This document shows, in pieces, positions 1 through 6,861 of a DNA stretch of 28,163 nucleotides; within the stretch, counting starts at the first letter, position 1; the number at the start of each line of letters is the position of its first letter. Source of the DNA: DASWUD01 sp036401755 (GTDB lineage: Bacteria; Pseudomonadota; Gammaproteobacteria; Thiohalomonadales; Thiohalomonadaceae); contig DASWUD010000250.1 of the NCBI GenBank assembly GCA_036401755.1, forward strand, positions 1 through 28,163, written 5' to 3'. A model generated the notes under the pieces. It did no database searches and was not told where the DNA came from. It saw nothing but the letters and a program-made list of their open reading frames with translations. The translations under genes and the position numbers were made by a program.

Positions 1-321
1 AAAGTATCGTGGGGGGCCACCGAGCTCAACGCACCACTGCAGGCCCTGGGTATGCACAAGGCCTTTGCACCGGCCGCGGACTTCTCTGGAATCGCCAGCG
101 GTCCGCTGTTCATTGGTTCGGTGCGCCACAAAGCCTATGTCGAGGTAAACGAGGATGGCACAGAGGCAGCGGCGGCCACCGCCGTCATGATGAAGCGCGG
201 CCTCTCCACACCGAAGACCTTCAAGGCGAATCACCCCTTTCTCTTCCTGATTCGCGACAACACCACCGGCAGCCTCCTCTTCCTCGGCCGCCTGGTTGAT
301 CCCGGCAACGAACAACTTTAA
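1..321 (+). CDS. Serpin (serine protease inhibitor), C-terminal part only
   Basis: The open frame enters from before the window and ends at TAA 319-321, leaving about 106 residues. They match the C-terminal third of a serpin: a helix followed by DFSGI, then the reactive-centre-loop hinge EDGTEAAAATAVMM (bases 151-192), and the closing strands FLFLIRDN and LLFLGRLVDP. The hinge of small residues is the type found in inhibitory serpins, which trap a target protease by loop insertion. After the hinge comes KRGLS. Counting from P17 puts Gly at P1. If the loop is one residue short, as in C1-inhibitor, Arg would be P1 and trypsin-like proteases the targets. The N-terminus is missing, so secretion cannot be judged. 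Family assignment is firm; target is inference. Confidence 0.93.
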   Translation, partial: KVSWGATELNAPLQALGMHKAFAPAADFSGIASGPLFIGSVRHKAYVEVNEDGTEAAAATAVMMKRGLSTPKTFKANHPFLFLIRDNTTGSLLFLGRLVDPGNEQL

Positions 322-324
322 AGC

Positions 325-350
325 GCCCGGCCCGATGACAAGGGCCGGGC
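325..350. terminator. Hairpin between convergent serpin and DUF2249 genes
   Basis: Perfect 9-bp stem GCCCGGCCC / GGGCCGGGC (325-333 with 342-350) around an 8-nt loop. It lies just after the serpin stop and beyond the end of the leftward DUF2249 gene. No U-tract follows on the plus strand. On the minus strand only a short T run follows, so it may be a weak bidirectional terminator. Confidence 0.5.
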
Positions 351-406
351 AACTCACTTGCACTGCACAGACGTGAGGCTTCATCACACCCGCGCGCAGA
401 GCGCGG

Positions 407-673
407 TCAGCTGCGAACGCGCACGAAGTCGAGCACGATCTGCCCCGGTTCCCGCTGGATATAGCGGATGGAAAGTGACGCGCCGTAGCGCTGACGCAGT
501 TGCTCAAGCAGCGGCAGTGGATCGTGGTCATTCACAAACTGCATGGTTTCCCCGGGGGTGAGCACATCCAGGGCACCGAAAATGGCGGCATGCCGAAACC
601 GTTTGGCGATGCCGCGCGCATCAAACAGATAGCGCATGTCGGGGGAGAGATGCAGGTGCGGGTGGTGTGACAT
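407..673 (-). CDS. DUF2249 domain protein (88 aa)
   Basis: Small soluble protein carrying the DUF2249 signature: a start like FDARGIAKRFRHAAIF, then GETMQFVNDHDPLPLLEQL, then a C-terminal beta strand ending IVLDFVRV. The NDHDPxPL motif is the family hallmark. DUF2249 proteins are small TusA/SirA-like folds often found near hemerythrins and NO- or denitrification-related genes; their biochemical role is not established. An AGAGGT ribosome binding site precedes ATG 671-673. It is the last of five leftward genes, 88 bp after the hemerythrin-like gene, and a second DUF2249 protein sits earlier in the same run. The two copies share the motif but differ elsewhere, so they are diverged paralogues and not a recent duplication. 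Confidence 0.85.
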   Translation of the reverse strand: MSHHPHLHLSPDMRYLFDARGIAKRFRHAAIFGALDVLTPGETMQFVNDHDPLPLLEQLRQRYGASLSIRYIQREPGQIVLDFVRVRS

Positions 674-761
674 ATCGGGTTACCTCTTTGGTGTTGGAAA
701 GTCGCTGGGTCGAGCGGCCACGATGGGCGGTGCCGCTCGGGTTGGTTGAATATTCGCGGGG

Positions 762-1286
762 CTAACCTGCAACGGGCATGTAGAGAGGATAAAGCGTCAG
801 CTCCTCCCGACTCATGCGCTCGTCGAGCACCAGGCGGAGCTCCTCCATGTCCTGCTCGAACTCCCCCTGCAGCTGCCCATCCAGGGCGAGATGCCTGTAT
901 TTTTTAATCATGCGCCTGACCGAATCTCCGATCCGATCCATCTCCACCCGATAGTCGCGCAGCATCTCGCGCGTGCGGCGATCTGTCGCGAAATAGGCGT
1001 CCATGTAGGCATAGAGGCGCACCTGCTCGGTAAGCAGATGGGCGGTCAACAGCTCATCGAACTGCTGCAGCAGTGCCGGGATCTCCTCCAGGTGACCATT
1101 GCGCTTCGCTATGAGCATGGTGCGTTGAAGTTCAAAGAACTGCTGGTGGTCCGCCTTTAACCCCTCTACCAGGAGTGATGAGTAGCGAATCCCGGTGCCG
1201 GGTGCAAAGAGGTGCTTCTCCTCACGCGGGGCTTCGACGTCGCTGTGACGCCAGCGGTTCAGAAAATGAGTAATTATGCTGACCAT
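762..1286 (-). CDS. Hemerythrin-like (HHE) helical protein, incomplete ligand set
   Basis: A 174-residue, mostly helical protein. Hemerythrin-type features visible are ADH at residue 47, HLLTE (His83, Glu87) and a C-terminal EELTLYPLY. In a canonical HHE domain the last helix carries H-x-x-x-E; here the position of that His is Arg157. The third-helix His is also not evident, with Glu115 nearby. It therefore may bind iron differently, or not at all, and could be a regulatory relative; Rsd/AlgQ proteins have a related fold. GGGAGA lies about 7 bases before ATG. The gene is 69 bp downstream of the NnrS-like gene and probably co-transcribed with it. Family call is fairly sure; metal binding is open. 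Confidence 0.75.
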   Translation of the reverse strand: MVSIITHFLNRWRHSDVEAPREEKHLFAPGTGIRYSSLLVEGLKADHQQFFELQRTMLIAKRNGHLEEIPALLQQFDELLTAHLLTEQVRLYAYMDAYFATDRRTREMLRDYRVEMDRIGDSVRRMIKKYRHLALDGQLQGEFEQDMEELRLVLDERMSREELTLYPLYMPVAG

Positions 1287-1355
1287 TTAATGTCTCCCTT
1301 ATGATTATTAAGTTGTTCAATATCGGTCTGGGTTGTCGTTGCAAACACGATTTTT

Positions 1356-2513
1356 TCATCTGCTGTTCGTGGTCGGCGCGAAGAGTCCCCGCGCGCGCCG
1401 TCCGCGCACCACCGCCGCAACGGTGTTTAGCAGAAACAACGCTATGGCGATGCCGTTCAAGGCCCCGGCGAGTGATAGGTCCGCCGGCCAGCCGAGCGGC
1501 TGGGCGATCACCCGCAACAGCAGCGAGAGCTGGAGCACTCCCCAATGGAGGTAAAACACCGGGTGAAAAGGAACAGCCAGTCGCGTCACCGATGGCAGGA
1601 TCACGGGCGCATGCCCAAACACCATCGAGAAGACGAAACCGAGAAAGATCGCGTGCAGCGTTGCATCATAGACACGGCCGGCAAAGAGGCCCTCATCCGC
1701 GAACAAGCCGATGAGGGCGCTGACGGCAAGCCAGAGATAGCCGGAGAGTAAACAGAGCGCCATGAAACGGGTCAGACCGTGACTGTGGATGGTGCGCCGC
1801 GCAATATCGTTTTGTACGAGCCAGGCGGTGAGGCCAAGCAACACGAGTGGCAACATGCGGCCTGCCCACGGTAACTGCACCGTGAGCGCGACGAGGGTGG
1901 TGAGCATCAACACCACCAGCACGGCAAACACCCGATGGGCGCGCGCCGAGGGGGCCAACAGGCGACTCAACTCCAGACGTTCACCGGCGATGGTCAGGAT
2001 AAGGAAGGCCGCCCACCAGATTACCAGCTGAGGGAGCTCCACGCCGCCCAGCCAGAGAGCGTTCCCCACCAACCAGGCGCCGGCGCCCAACAGCAGCGTC
2101 AGGGTGTAGAGGGCGGGCTGGCGCAGATAGGCGACGTAGGTGGCAGCGACGAGGCCCAAGGCACCGAGGGTGAACAGGGCCGCCCCCATTACGATGGACG
2201 CCCCGCCGATCAGCAGTAGACCGCCAGTGGCACTGGCGGCCGGCCCCAGGTAGGCGAGGCGTCGTCCGACGGCGATGGCCCGTTCCAGACCGATAAGGGT
2301 GCCGAGAAAGCCACACACCATCAGCGGCCCGTGCAGCGCCATCAACCCGGGGCGCGGCAAGGGCACCGCCCAGCCGAGCCTCGCCTCGCCGGCGAGCAGG
2401 CCGAGCAGCAGCGCAGCAAAACCCAGCACCAGCATCGGCAGGCGTTGCCACGGTCTCAGATCCGGTGCGGCAACAACCGCCGCCTGGTCCAGGGTTTCGC
2501 TGCGCTGCGTCAT
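1356..2513 (-). CDS. NnrS-like multi-pass membrane protein (385 aa)
   Basis: Highly hydrophobic protein with roughly 10-12 predicted membrane helices. Motifs include LHGPLMVCGFLGTLIGLERA near residue 60, a His-containing TIHSHGL, and TLHAIFLGFVFSMVFGHAPVI near the C-terminal third. This His-bearing layout matches the NnrS-type membrane proteins linked to nitric oxide stress in denitrifiers. Start ATG 2511-2513 is chosen because AAGGAG lies 6 bases upstream; the frame continues further upstream but without such a site and over the preceding gene. The 10-bp gap to the DUF2249 gene indicates an operon. The exact subfamily is not certain: it is not a textbook NnrS, and the name reflects general similarity and context. 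Confidence 0.7.
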   Translation of the reverse strand: MTQRSETLDQAAVVAAPDLRPWQRLPMLVLGFAALLLGLLAGEARLGWAVPLPRPGLMALHGPLMVCGFLGTLIGLERAIAVGRRLAYLGPAASATGGLLLIGGASIVMGAALFTLGALGLVAATYVAYLRQPALYTLTLLLGAGAWLVGNALWLGGVELPQLVIWWAAFLILTIAGERLELSRLLAPSARAHRVFAVLVVLMLTTLVALTVQLPWAGRMLPLVLLGLTAWLVQNDIARRTIHSHGLTRFMALCLLSGYLWLAVSALIGLFADEGLFAGRVYDATLHAIFLGFVFSMVFGHAPVILPSVTRLAVPFHPVFYLHWGVLQLSLLLRVIAQPLGWPADLSLAGALNGIAIALFLLNTVAAVVRGRRARGLFAPTTNSR

Positions 2514-2523
2514 GGCCGTCTCC

Positions 2524-2760
2524 TTATGCCACCTTGGTGATGCTGACGCGCCACACGTCGGGGCCCGCTTCCAGATAATCCCACCCAAACCGGGCAGGCA
2601 TCTCGGCCTGGAACTGGTAGTAAAGCGGCTTGGGGTCGTGGTCGTTCACCAACAGGAACGACTTGCCGACAGCCAGCCCGGCAAACGTGGAAAAGATCAG
2701 GGGATGACGCTCCCGCGGCGGGATGGTGCGTACATCGATGGTCGTATCTTCGTTACTCAT
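2524..2760 (-). CDS. DUF2249 domain protein (78 aa)
   Basis: Compact DUF2249 protein: IDVRTIPPRERHPLIFSTF, then GKSFLLVNDHDPKPLYYQF, then WDYLEAGPDVWRVSITKV. The NDHDPxPL core and the length match the family. AGGAG precedes ATG 2758-2760 at good distance. It lies 19 bp after the MIP18-type gene and 10 bp before the NnrS-like gene, so the three are almost certainly one transcript. No cysteine is present, so any TusA-like persulfide role is excluded for this copy. A role in NO or Fe-S physiology is inferred from the neighbours only. Confidence 0.88.
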   Translation of the reverse strand: MSNEDTTIDVRTIPPRERHPLIFSTFAGLAVGKSFLLVNDHDPKPLYYQFQAEMPARFGWDYLEAGPDVWRVSITKVA

Positions 2761-2779
2761 GGGATTTCTCCTGTAGTGC

Positions 2780-3103
2780 TCAGTGGGTGTTCCAGCCGAG
2801 TTGCCGCCGTGCCGCTTCAGACAAGCGCTCGCTGCTCCAGGGGGGATCCCAGACCAGCACCACCTCCAGCTGCCCAAGCGATGGCCAGCGCTGGTGAAGT
2901 GCTGCACGCACTTCATCAGCGATATGCCCCCCCATCGGACAGGCGGGCGAGGTCATGGTCATGCGCACCTGCATGTGGGTCTCATCCTCGTTGACCAGGA
3001 CCTCATAGATGAGGCCCAGATCGACGATGTTGATCCCCACCTCCGGGTCGATGATGCGACCAAGGACGGTGTGCACAGACTCGGCGGTAATGGCGTCGCT
3101 CAT
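2780..3103 (-). CDS. MIP18/DUF59 family Fe-S cluster assembly protein (PaaD/SufT-like)
   Basis: The 107-residue protein is a single MIP18 (DUF59) domain: DPEVGINIVDLGLIY (residues 19-33), then RMTMTSPACPMG with the conserved Cys55 in the TSPxCP motif, then VLVWDPPWSSERLSEAARRQLGW. Members of this family (SufT, PaaD, eukaryotic MIP18) help mature or repair iron-sulfur proteins. It is the first gene of the leftward run and starts 13 bp from the NsrR-type palindrome. Nitric oxide destroys Fe-S clusters, so an NsrR-controlled maturation factor is a sensible repair function; that link is inference. The stand-alone domain, without a SufT extension, prevents a finer name. Confidence 0.9.
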   Translation of the reverse strand: MSDAITAESVHTVLGRIIDPEVGINIVDLGLIYEVLVNEDETHMQVRMTMTSPACPMGGHIADEVRAALHQRWPSLGQLEVVLVWDPPWSSERLSEAARRQLGWNTH

Positions 3104-3116
3104 AATGGCATCCTAT

Positions 3117-3137
3117 TAATTCATTTGAGATGCATCT
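3117..3137. promoter_or_regulatory. NsrR-type operator between nsrR and the leftward operon
   Basis: The 21-bp sequence consists of TAATTCATTT, G, AGATGCATCT. Compared with the symmetric NsrR consensus AGATGCATTT-N-AAATGCATCT, the right half matches 9 of 10 and the left half 7 of 10. The right half alone, AGATGCATCT (3128-3137), is a perfect 10-bp palindrome. It overlaps the predicted start of the leftward transcript, a position suited to repression that is lifted when NO damages the NsrR cluster. Confidence 0.8.
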
Positions 3138-3139
3138 TT

Positions 3140-3168
3140 TATATAACACCTCCGTGAGCGATAATCAA
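3140..3168 (-). promoter_or_regulatory. Promoter of the leftward NO/Fe-S operon
   Basis: On the minus strand, TTGATT (3168-3163) and TATATA (3145-3140) are separated by exactly 17 bases, a good sigma-70 arrangement. The start would fall near 3133, inside the NsrR-type palindrome. For nsrR on the plus strand only a GATAAT hexamer at 3160-3165 with a poor -35 is visible. Confidence 0.6.
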
Positions 3169-3196
3169 CATCTGAGATTCCTATTTTGAGGCTGTC

Positions 3197-3661
3197 ATGC
3201 GACTAACCGTCTTTTCCGACTACGCGTTGCGGGTACTGATCTATGTGGCCTTGCAGGAGGAGCGGCGGGCAACCGTCGCGGAGATCGCCGCGGTCTACGA
3301 CATCTCGCGCAGCCACCTGATGAAGGTGGTGCAGTGCCTGTCGGGGCTCGGCTACCTGCAGACGGTGCGGGGCAAGGGCGGCGGGCTCACCCTGGCCCAA
3401 CCCCCCTCCGCCATACGCATCGGCGCCGTGCTGCGCGCCACCGAGGCGGACAGCGCCCTGGTGGAGTGCATGGGCGAACAGGGGGCGTGCCGGATCACCC
3501 CCGCCTGCGCCCTGCCCAAAATGTTCAACCACGCCCTTGAGAACTTCTTTACAACACTCGACGCCTACACCCTGGCCGATCTTGTGGCGAAGCCGCAGCG
3601 GCTAAAACCGTTGCTCTCCCACGGGACGGGCATTCGAGTCGGCGGCACGACCGCAACGTAG
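3197..3661 (+). CDS. nsrR: NsrR, Rrf2-family nitric-oxide-sensing repressor
   Basis: A 154-residue Rrf2-type winged-helix protein close to NsrR. It starts MRLTVFSDYALRVLIY, has the wing RGKGGGLTLAQP (58-69) and SAIRIG (71-76), and carries three cysteines, C91, C98 and C104, in the spacing of the Fe-S-binding loop (ECMGEQGACRITPAC). Asp8, a cluster ligand described in Streptomyces NsrR, is also present. NsrR represses NO-defence genes until NO nitrosylates its cluster. GAGG lies 5 bases before ATG. The gene is divergent from the operon it probably controls, and the hemerythrin gene follows after 34 bp. The closest alternative, IscR, has different cysteine spacing and context. Confidence 0.92.
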   Translation: MRLTVFSDYALRVLIYVALQEERRATVAEIAAVYDISRSHLMKVVQCLSGLGYLQTVRGKGGGLTLAQPPSAIRIGAVLRATEADSALVECMGEQGACRITPACALPKMFNHALENFFTTLDAYTLADLVAKPQRLKPLLSHGTGIRVGGTTAT

Positions 3662-3695
3662 CAATCGCACGGGACACAACAAAGGAAACTGAATC

Positions 3696-4103
3696 GTGAA
3701 ACGCTCACCCGGTCTACGCTCCCTCTCCAGTGACCACCATGCCGCCCTGGTCCTGGCACGGCGCGCCGCCGTGGCCGCTGCCATGCCCGACAATAGCGGC
3801 GAGGTGGTCGAGGCCTGGCGCGAAATCATCCAGCGCTTTGAGGCGGAGTTGGAGCCCCACTTCCGTCAGGAGGAGGCGCAGCTCCTGCCAGCCCTGGTGC
3901 AGGCCGGTGAAACGTCCCTCGTCCAGCGCACCCTGGCCGAACATGCGCAGATGCGTACCCTCGCCTACCACCGGCCGCGAAGTGCCGACACCCTGCGCCA
4001 ACTCGCCGAGCTGCTGCAGGCACACGTGCGCTTCGAGGAGCGCGAGCTGTTCCAGCTGGCCCAGGCCAGGCTGCCCGAGTTTTCACTGGAGCCTAGCTCT
4101 TGA
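3696..4103 (+). CDS. Hemerythrin HHE-domain protein
   Basis: A 135-residue four-helix protein with a near-complete hemerythrin ligand set: SSDHH (His14/15), LEPHFRQEE (His55, Glu59), AEHAQMR (His83) and LQAHVRFEERELF (His110, Glu114). It should hold a non-haem di-iron centre able to bind O2 or NO. The start is GTG 3696-3698, 9 bases after AAAGGA. It is probably co-transcribed with nsrR, so this NO regulator would be made together with a possible NO/O2-binding protein. Together with the hemerythrin-like gene at 762-1286 it gives two such proteins on either side of the same operator. A specific activity (NO scavenging, iron delivery or O2 sensing) cannot be told from sequence. Confidence 0.88.
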   Translation: MKRSPGLRSLSSDHHAALVLARRAAVAAAMPDNSGEVVEAWREIIQRFEAELEPHFRQEEAQLLPALVQAGETSLVQRTLAEHAQMRTLAYHRPRSADTLRQLAELLQAHVRFEERELFQLAQARLPEFSLEPSS

Positions 4104-4370
4104 TCATGTAACCGGGTGAGCCCTTCCACTATCAATGCCTCCGGGTTCCGTGCCTCCGCACGACAGAAACACTCCATGAGGATCGTGTTAAACTTGCCCG
4201 GCACTGCATCACGACCGCAGAGCCGTGCCGCTCCCATCTGACGGCTCACTGCGACGAGCGTGCCGGATACAAATGACCCATTACAAAGAATCATTCTGCC
4301 GTAGCACCTGCGCCGATTTCTTCCGCACAACAGGCGTTATCGACAGCTGATCACATTCACCTTATCGGAT
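4104..4370. other. Unassigned intergenic stretch
   Basis: 267 bp between the hemerythrin gene and the outer-membrane protein gene. A minus-strand frame runs through it but has no ribosome binding site and continues antisense into the hemerythrin gene. No clear terminator or promoter was recognised. Confidence 0.4.
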
Positions 4371-5021
4371 ATGGATACCGTGATGTTTTCCCGACCTACT
4401 GCTTCCCTATTGCGTTACAAACGAGTCCTGCTGGCGGCGCTGGCGCTGCTCATTTCACCGAACATCTTCGCCGATTCACTCAGCGTGTATACCGCTCAGG
4501 GCATCGATACCAATCTGCTCAGTATCCCGGGAAGGATACTCACCAACGATCTGACCTTCGAACAGAGCTATTTTGTCGGCCTGGGTTATCTCACCTCCAT
4601 CCAGACACCCGAGGTGCTTAGCCAGGTAGGGAGTTTCTTAGGCGCCAGTTATGTCACCAGCGACATCGAATTCGTCGGCGTCAAGCACCATGGCATGCAA
4701 GAGAACTACGAAACCGATATCGCCTATTCAGTGCATCTGCCACCGGCGGAGTTGTGGTTCCTGTCGGTGCGATTCGGCGCCGCCATGGGACTCTCCTATG
4801 CCTGGGGAACCCCCTCCTATGAAGACGGACCGGAGGGCAATCCCGAGCGGCGCTACCGGCTGCAGAATTTCAACAACTATGAGCTGGAGTGGCGTCACCG
4901 CGAGGCACAGCACTTCAGCTTTGTGACCCGCATCCACCACCGCTCCGGAATGTATGGCGTGATCGCGCCGCGTCATGTCGGCTCGAACTTTTTTACCCTC
5001 GGGTTACGCTACGCCTACTAG
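4371..5021 (+). CDS. Outer-membrane beta-barrel protein of unknown function
   Basis: A 216-residue protein with a Sec signal peptide: hydrophobic LLAALALLISP followed by cleavage at IFA-DS near residue 35. The mature part alternates polar and aromatic strands (YFVGLGYLTS, AELWFLSVRFGAAMGLSYAWG, ELEWRHRE) and ends SNFFTLGLRYAY. That is a terminal aromatic strand typical of small outer-membrane barrels recognised by BamA. A conserved-looking IHHRSGMYGVIAPRHVGSN stretch with three His lies near the end. PagL-type deacylases are similar in size, but their catalytic HxS motif is not convincingly present. No good ribosome binding site precedes ATG 4371; ATG 4383 is an alternative start with a better-shaped signal peptide. 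Confidence 0.7.
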   Translation: MDTVMFSRPTASLLRYKRVLLAALALLISPNIFADSLSVYTAQGIDTNLLSIPGRILTNDLTFEQSYFVGLGYLTSIQTPEVLSQVGSFLGASYVTSDIEFVGVKHHGMQENYETDIAYSVHLPPAELWFLSVRFGAAMGLSYAWGTPSYEDGPEGNPERRYRLQNFNNYELEWRHREAQHFSFVTRIHHRSGMYGVIAPRHVGSNFFTLGLRYAY

Positions 5022-5052
5022 GCAAACGATTGATGTCCGCATTACTCAAGCT

Positions 5053-5862
5053 ATGAGGATAAGGCTCCGGACCCTACGCACACTCTCTGCCGCAGGCTTG
5101 GTCGCGTTGTTGGCCTACGCCTTCGTGTTAGAACCTTCCTGGGTGGAGGTAACCCACCATCGGGGCATCACTCGCCAGCAGACCCCGCGGGTGCGCATTG
5201 CACAGCTCTCCGATCTGCACCTCCACGACTTTGGCCGGCGTGAGCAGCGCGTCATCGATACGCTCTCCCGCTGGCAGCCCGACCTGTTGCTGCTCACGGG
5301 GGATGTCATCGACCGCACCGACACCCTGGCCGCGCTGTCCGCCTTTCTGAAAGCGACCGGCGACATTCCCAAACTGGCGATACTGGGCAACTGGGAACAC
5401 TGGGCCAAGATCGATATCGCCGCACTGCGCGACATCTACCAGCAACACGGGACCCGCCTGCTCATCAATCAGAACACACGCCTCACCTTGCAAGGCAGGG
5501 TTGTGGATGTGATCGGCCTGGACGACTACACAGCTGGAACACCAGCAGCCACGCCAGCACCCCAGCCAGCGGGCGACGCTGACATTGCCCTGCTGCTCCA
5601 GCACTCGCCCGGCATGTTCGACGATGAAACGTTCGCCAACATGCTCAAGCTGAAACTCGATCTCTGCCTCGCCGGCCACACCCATGGCGGACAGCTCACG
5701 CTGCTGGGCCTGCCGTTATGGAGGCCGCCGGGAAGCGGCCGCTTTAACGCCGGCGACTATCCAACCGCATACTGTCCCCTCTACGTCTCACGCGGCATCG
5801 GTACCTCCATACTGCCGGTCCGCTTCGGCGCCCGTCCCGAGATCGCGGTGTTCGACCTGTGA
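5053..5862 (+). CDS. Calcineurin-like metallophosphoesterase, membrane-anchored
   Basis: A 269-residue enzyme with one N-terminal membrane segment (TLSAAGLVALLAYAFV) and the YkuE-type metallophosphoesterase motifs: SDLHLHD (Asp54, His56), TGDVIDR (Asp84), LGNWEHW (Asn113), LLQHSP (His184) and GHTHGGQ (His209, His211). These build a two-metal site. The catalytic GNHE/D motif reads GNWEH, with Trp where His is usual. The enzyme likely acts on the periplasmic side on a phosphodiester or lipid pyrophosphate; the substrate is unknown. ATG 5053 is the first ATG after the previous gene's stop; the ribosome binding site is poor. It follows the barrel protein by 31 bp and is probably co-transcribed. 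Confidence 0.85.
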   Translation: MRIRLRTLRTLSAAGLVALLAYAFVLEPSWVEVTHHRGITRQQTPRVRIAQLSDLHLHDFGRREQRVIDTLSRWQPDLLLLTGDVIDRTDTLAALSAFLKATGDIPKLAILGNWEHWAKIDIAALRDIYQQHGTRLLINQNTRLTLQGRVVDVIGLDDYTAGTPAATPAPQPAGDADIALLLQHSPGMFDDETFANMLKLKLDLCLAGHTHGGQLTLLGLPLWRPPGSGRFNAGDYPTAYCPLYVSRGIGTSILPVRFGARPEIAVFDL

Positions 5863-6861
5863 CTACGGCGTTTGCGCCAGGTAATGGCGCACTGCCCGCA
5901 CCACCGCATCGCTCTGCTCGCTGATCATCATGTGGCCGCTGGCGGGTATGGTCACCAGCTGACTGCGGGTGAAAAAGCGCTGTTGCCGCTGTTGGTGCGC
6001 CACGCCGATCAGGGTGTTGCACTCGCTGGCGAGCAGCAGCACCGGCCGCTGGAAACGCTCGAGTCCCTGGGTCAGGTCGAGGGTAAAGAGGCCTTGTGTG
6101 TCGAGGGCGGATGAAAGGATCGCCTGCATCGCCGTGGCACCGGCGCGCCAGCGCAGCTTGCCCGCCGCCGGCACCACCCCGTTGCAGTAGTACTCGCGGT
6201 TGGCTTCTGCCGCCGCCGCACCCAGGAAGTAGTCCTGGGCCGCATCCGGATCGGGGCCATCGATATGTAACGACTCAAACCACTTGCGTGTGGCAAACCA
6301 GAGATAACCCACCTCCCAGCGCGGCCCGAAGCGTACCCCCGCCTGCGCAAACGTCTCGCCATTCAGGAACCCCGGCTCGGCCAGCACCGCATGACTGACC
6401 TTGTGTGGCTCGCGCCCCAGATAGGCGGTGGCCAACATCGCCCCCCAGGAGTGGCCGATGAGCGTGACCTCGCCGCCCTTTCGGTACTTTTCGACAATGG
6501 CATCCAGATCCGCGAGAGAGGACTCCAGCGTCAGCTGCGTTGCCTCAACCCGTGGGGAAAGCCCGGTGCCACGCTGGTCATAAAAGACGACAAAATAGCT
6601 GTCGGCGAGAGCCTTGAGCGGCAACAGGCTGCGGTAGTCCCAGCCAGGCCCGCCGTGGACCACAATGATCGCGGGATTGGCCGGGTCGCCAAAGGTTTCG
6701 CCATGGAAACGGTAGCCATTGATCTCGATAAAAGGGAGGGCTGGATCGTCGTTAGTAGTTTTCGCTACTGGATAATCACCGATCGTTGCCAGCCACAGCA
6801 GCGTAAAAAGAGCCAGCGGCAGCGCCGTCACAAGGCCGATAATTTTCCATAGTTTTTTCAT
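5863..6861 (-). CDS. Alpha/beta hydrolase, proline-iminopeptidase-like (S33 type), membrane-anchored
   Basis: A 332-residue protein: N-terminal anchor (IIGLVTALPLALFTLLWLA), oxyanion HGGPG (69-73), YDQRG (94-98), nucleophile elbow GHSWG with Ser138, and catalytic His in ASGHMM (His310). The HGGPG/DQRG/GHSWG set is characteristic of peptidase family S33. The acid is usually Asp in a GxxDxxxG/P segment before the His; here the segment is SECNTLIG (279-286) with Asn282 in that place, so the triad acid is uncertain. The start is supported by GGAGAG 6 bases upstream. Its ATG overlaps the stop of the DUF2834 gene (ATGA), showing translational coupling. A palindrome matching the one at the tetR start lies before the pair. 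Confidence 0.85.
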   Translation of the reverse strand: MKKLWKIIGLVTALPLALFTLLWLATIGDYPVAKTTNDDPALPFIEINGYRFHGETFGDPANPAIIVVHGGPGWDYRSLLPLKALADSYFVVFYDQRGTGLSPRVEATQLTLESSLADLDAIVEKYRKGGEVTLIGHSWGAMLATAYLGREPHKVSHAVLAEPGFLNGETFAQAGVRFGPRWEVGYLWFATRKWFESLHIDGPDPDAAQDYFLGAAAAEANREYYCNGVVPAAGKLRWRAGATAMQAILSSALDTQGLFTLDLTQGLERFQRPVLLLASECNTLIGVAHQQRQQRFFTRSQLVTIPASGHMMISEQSDAVVRAVRHYLAQTP

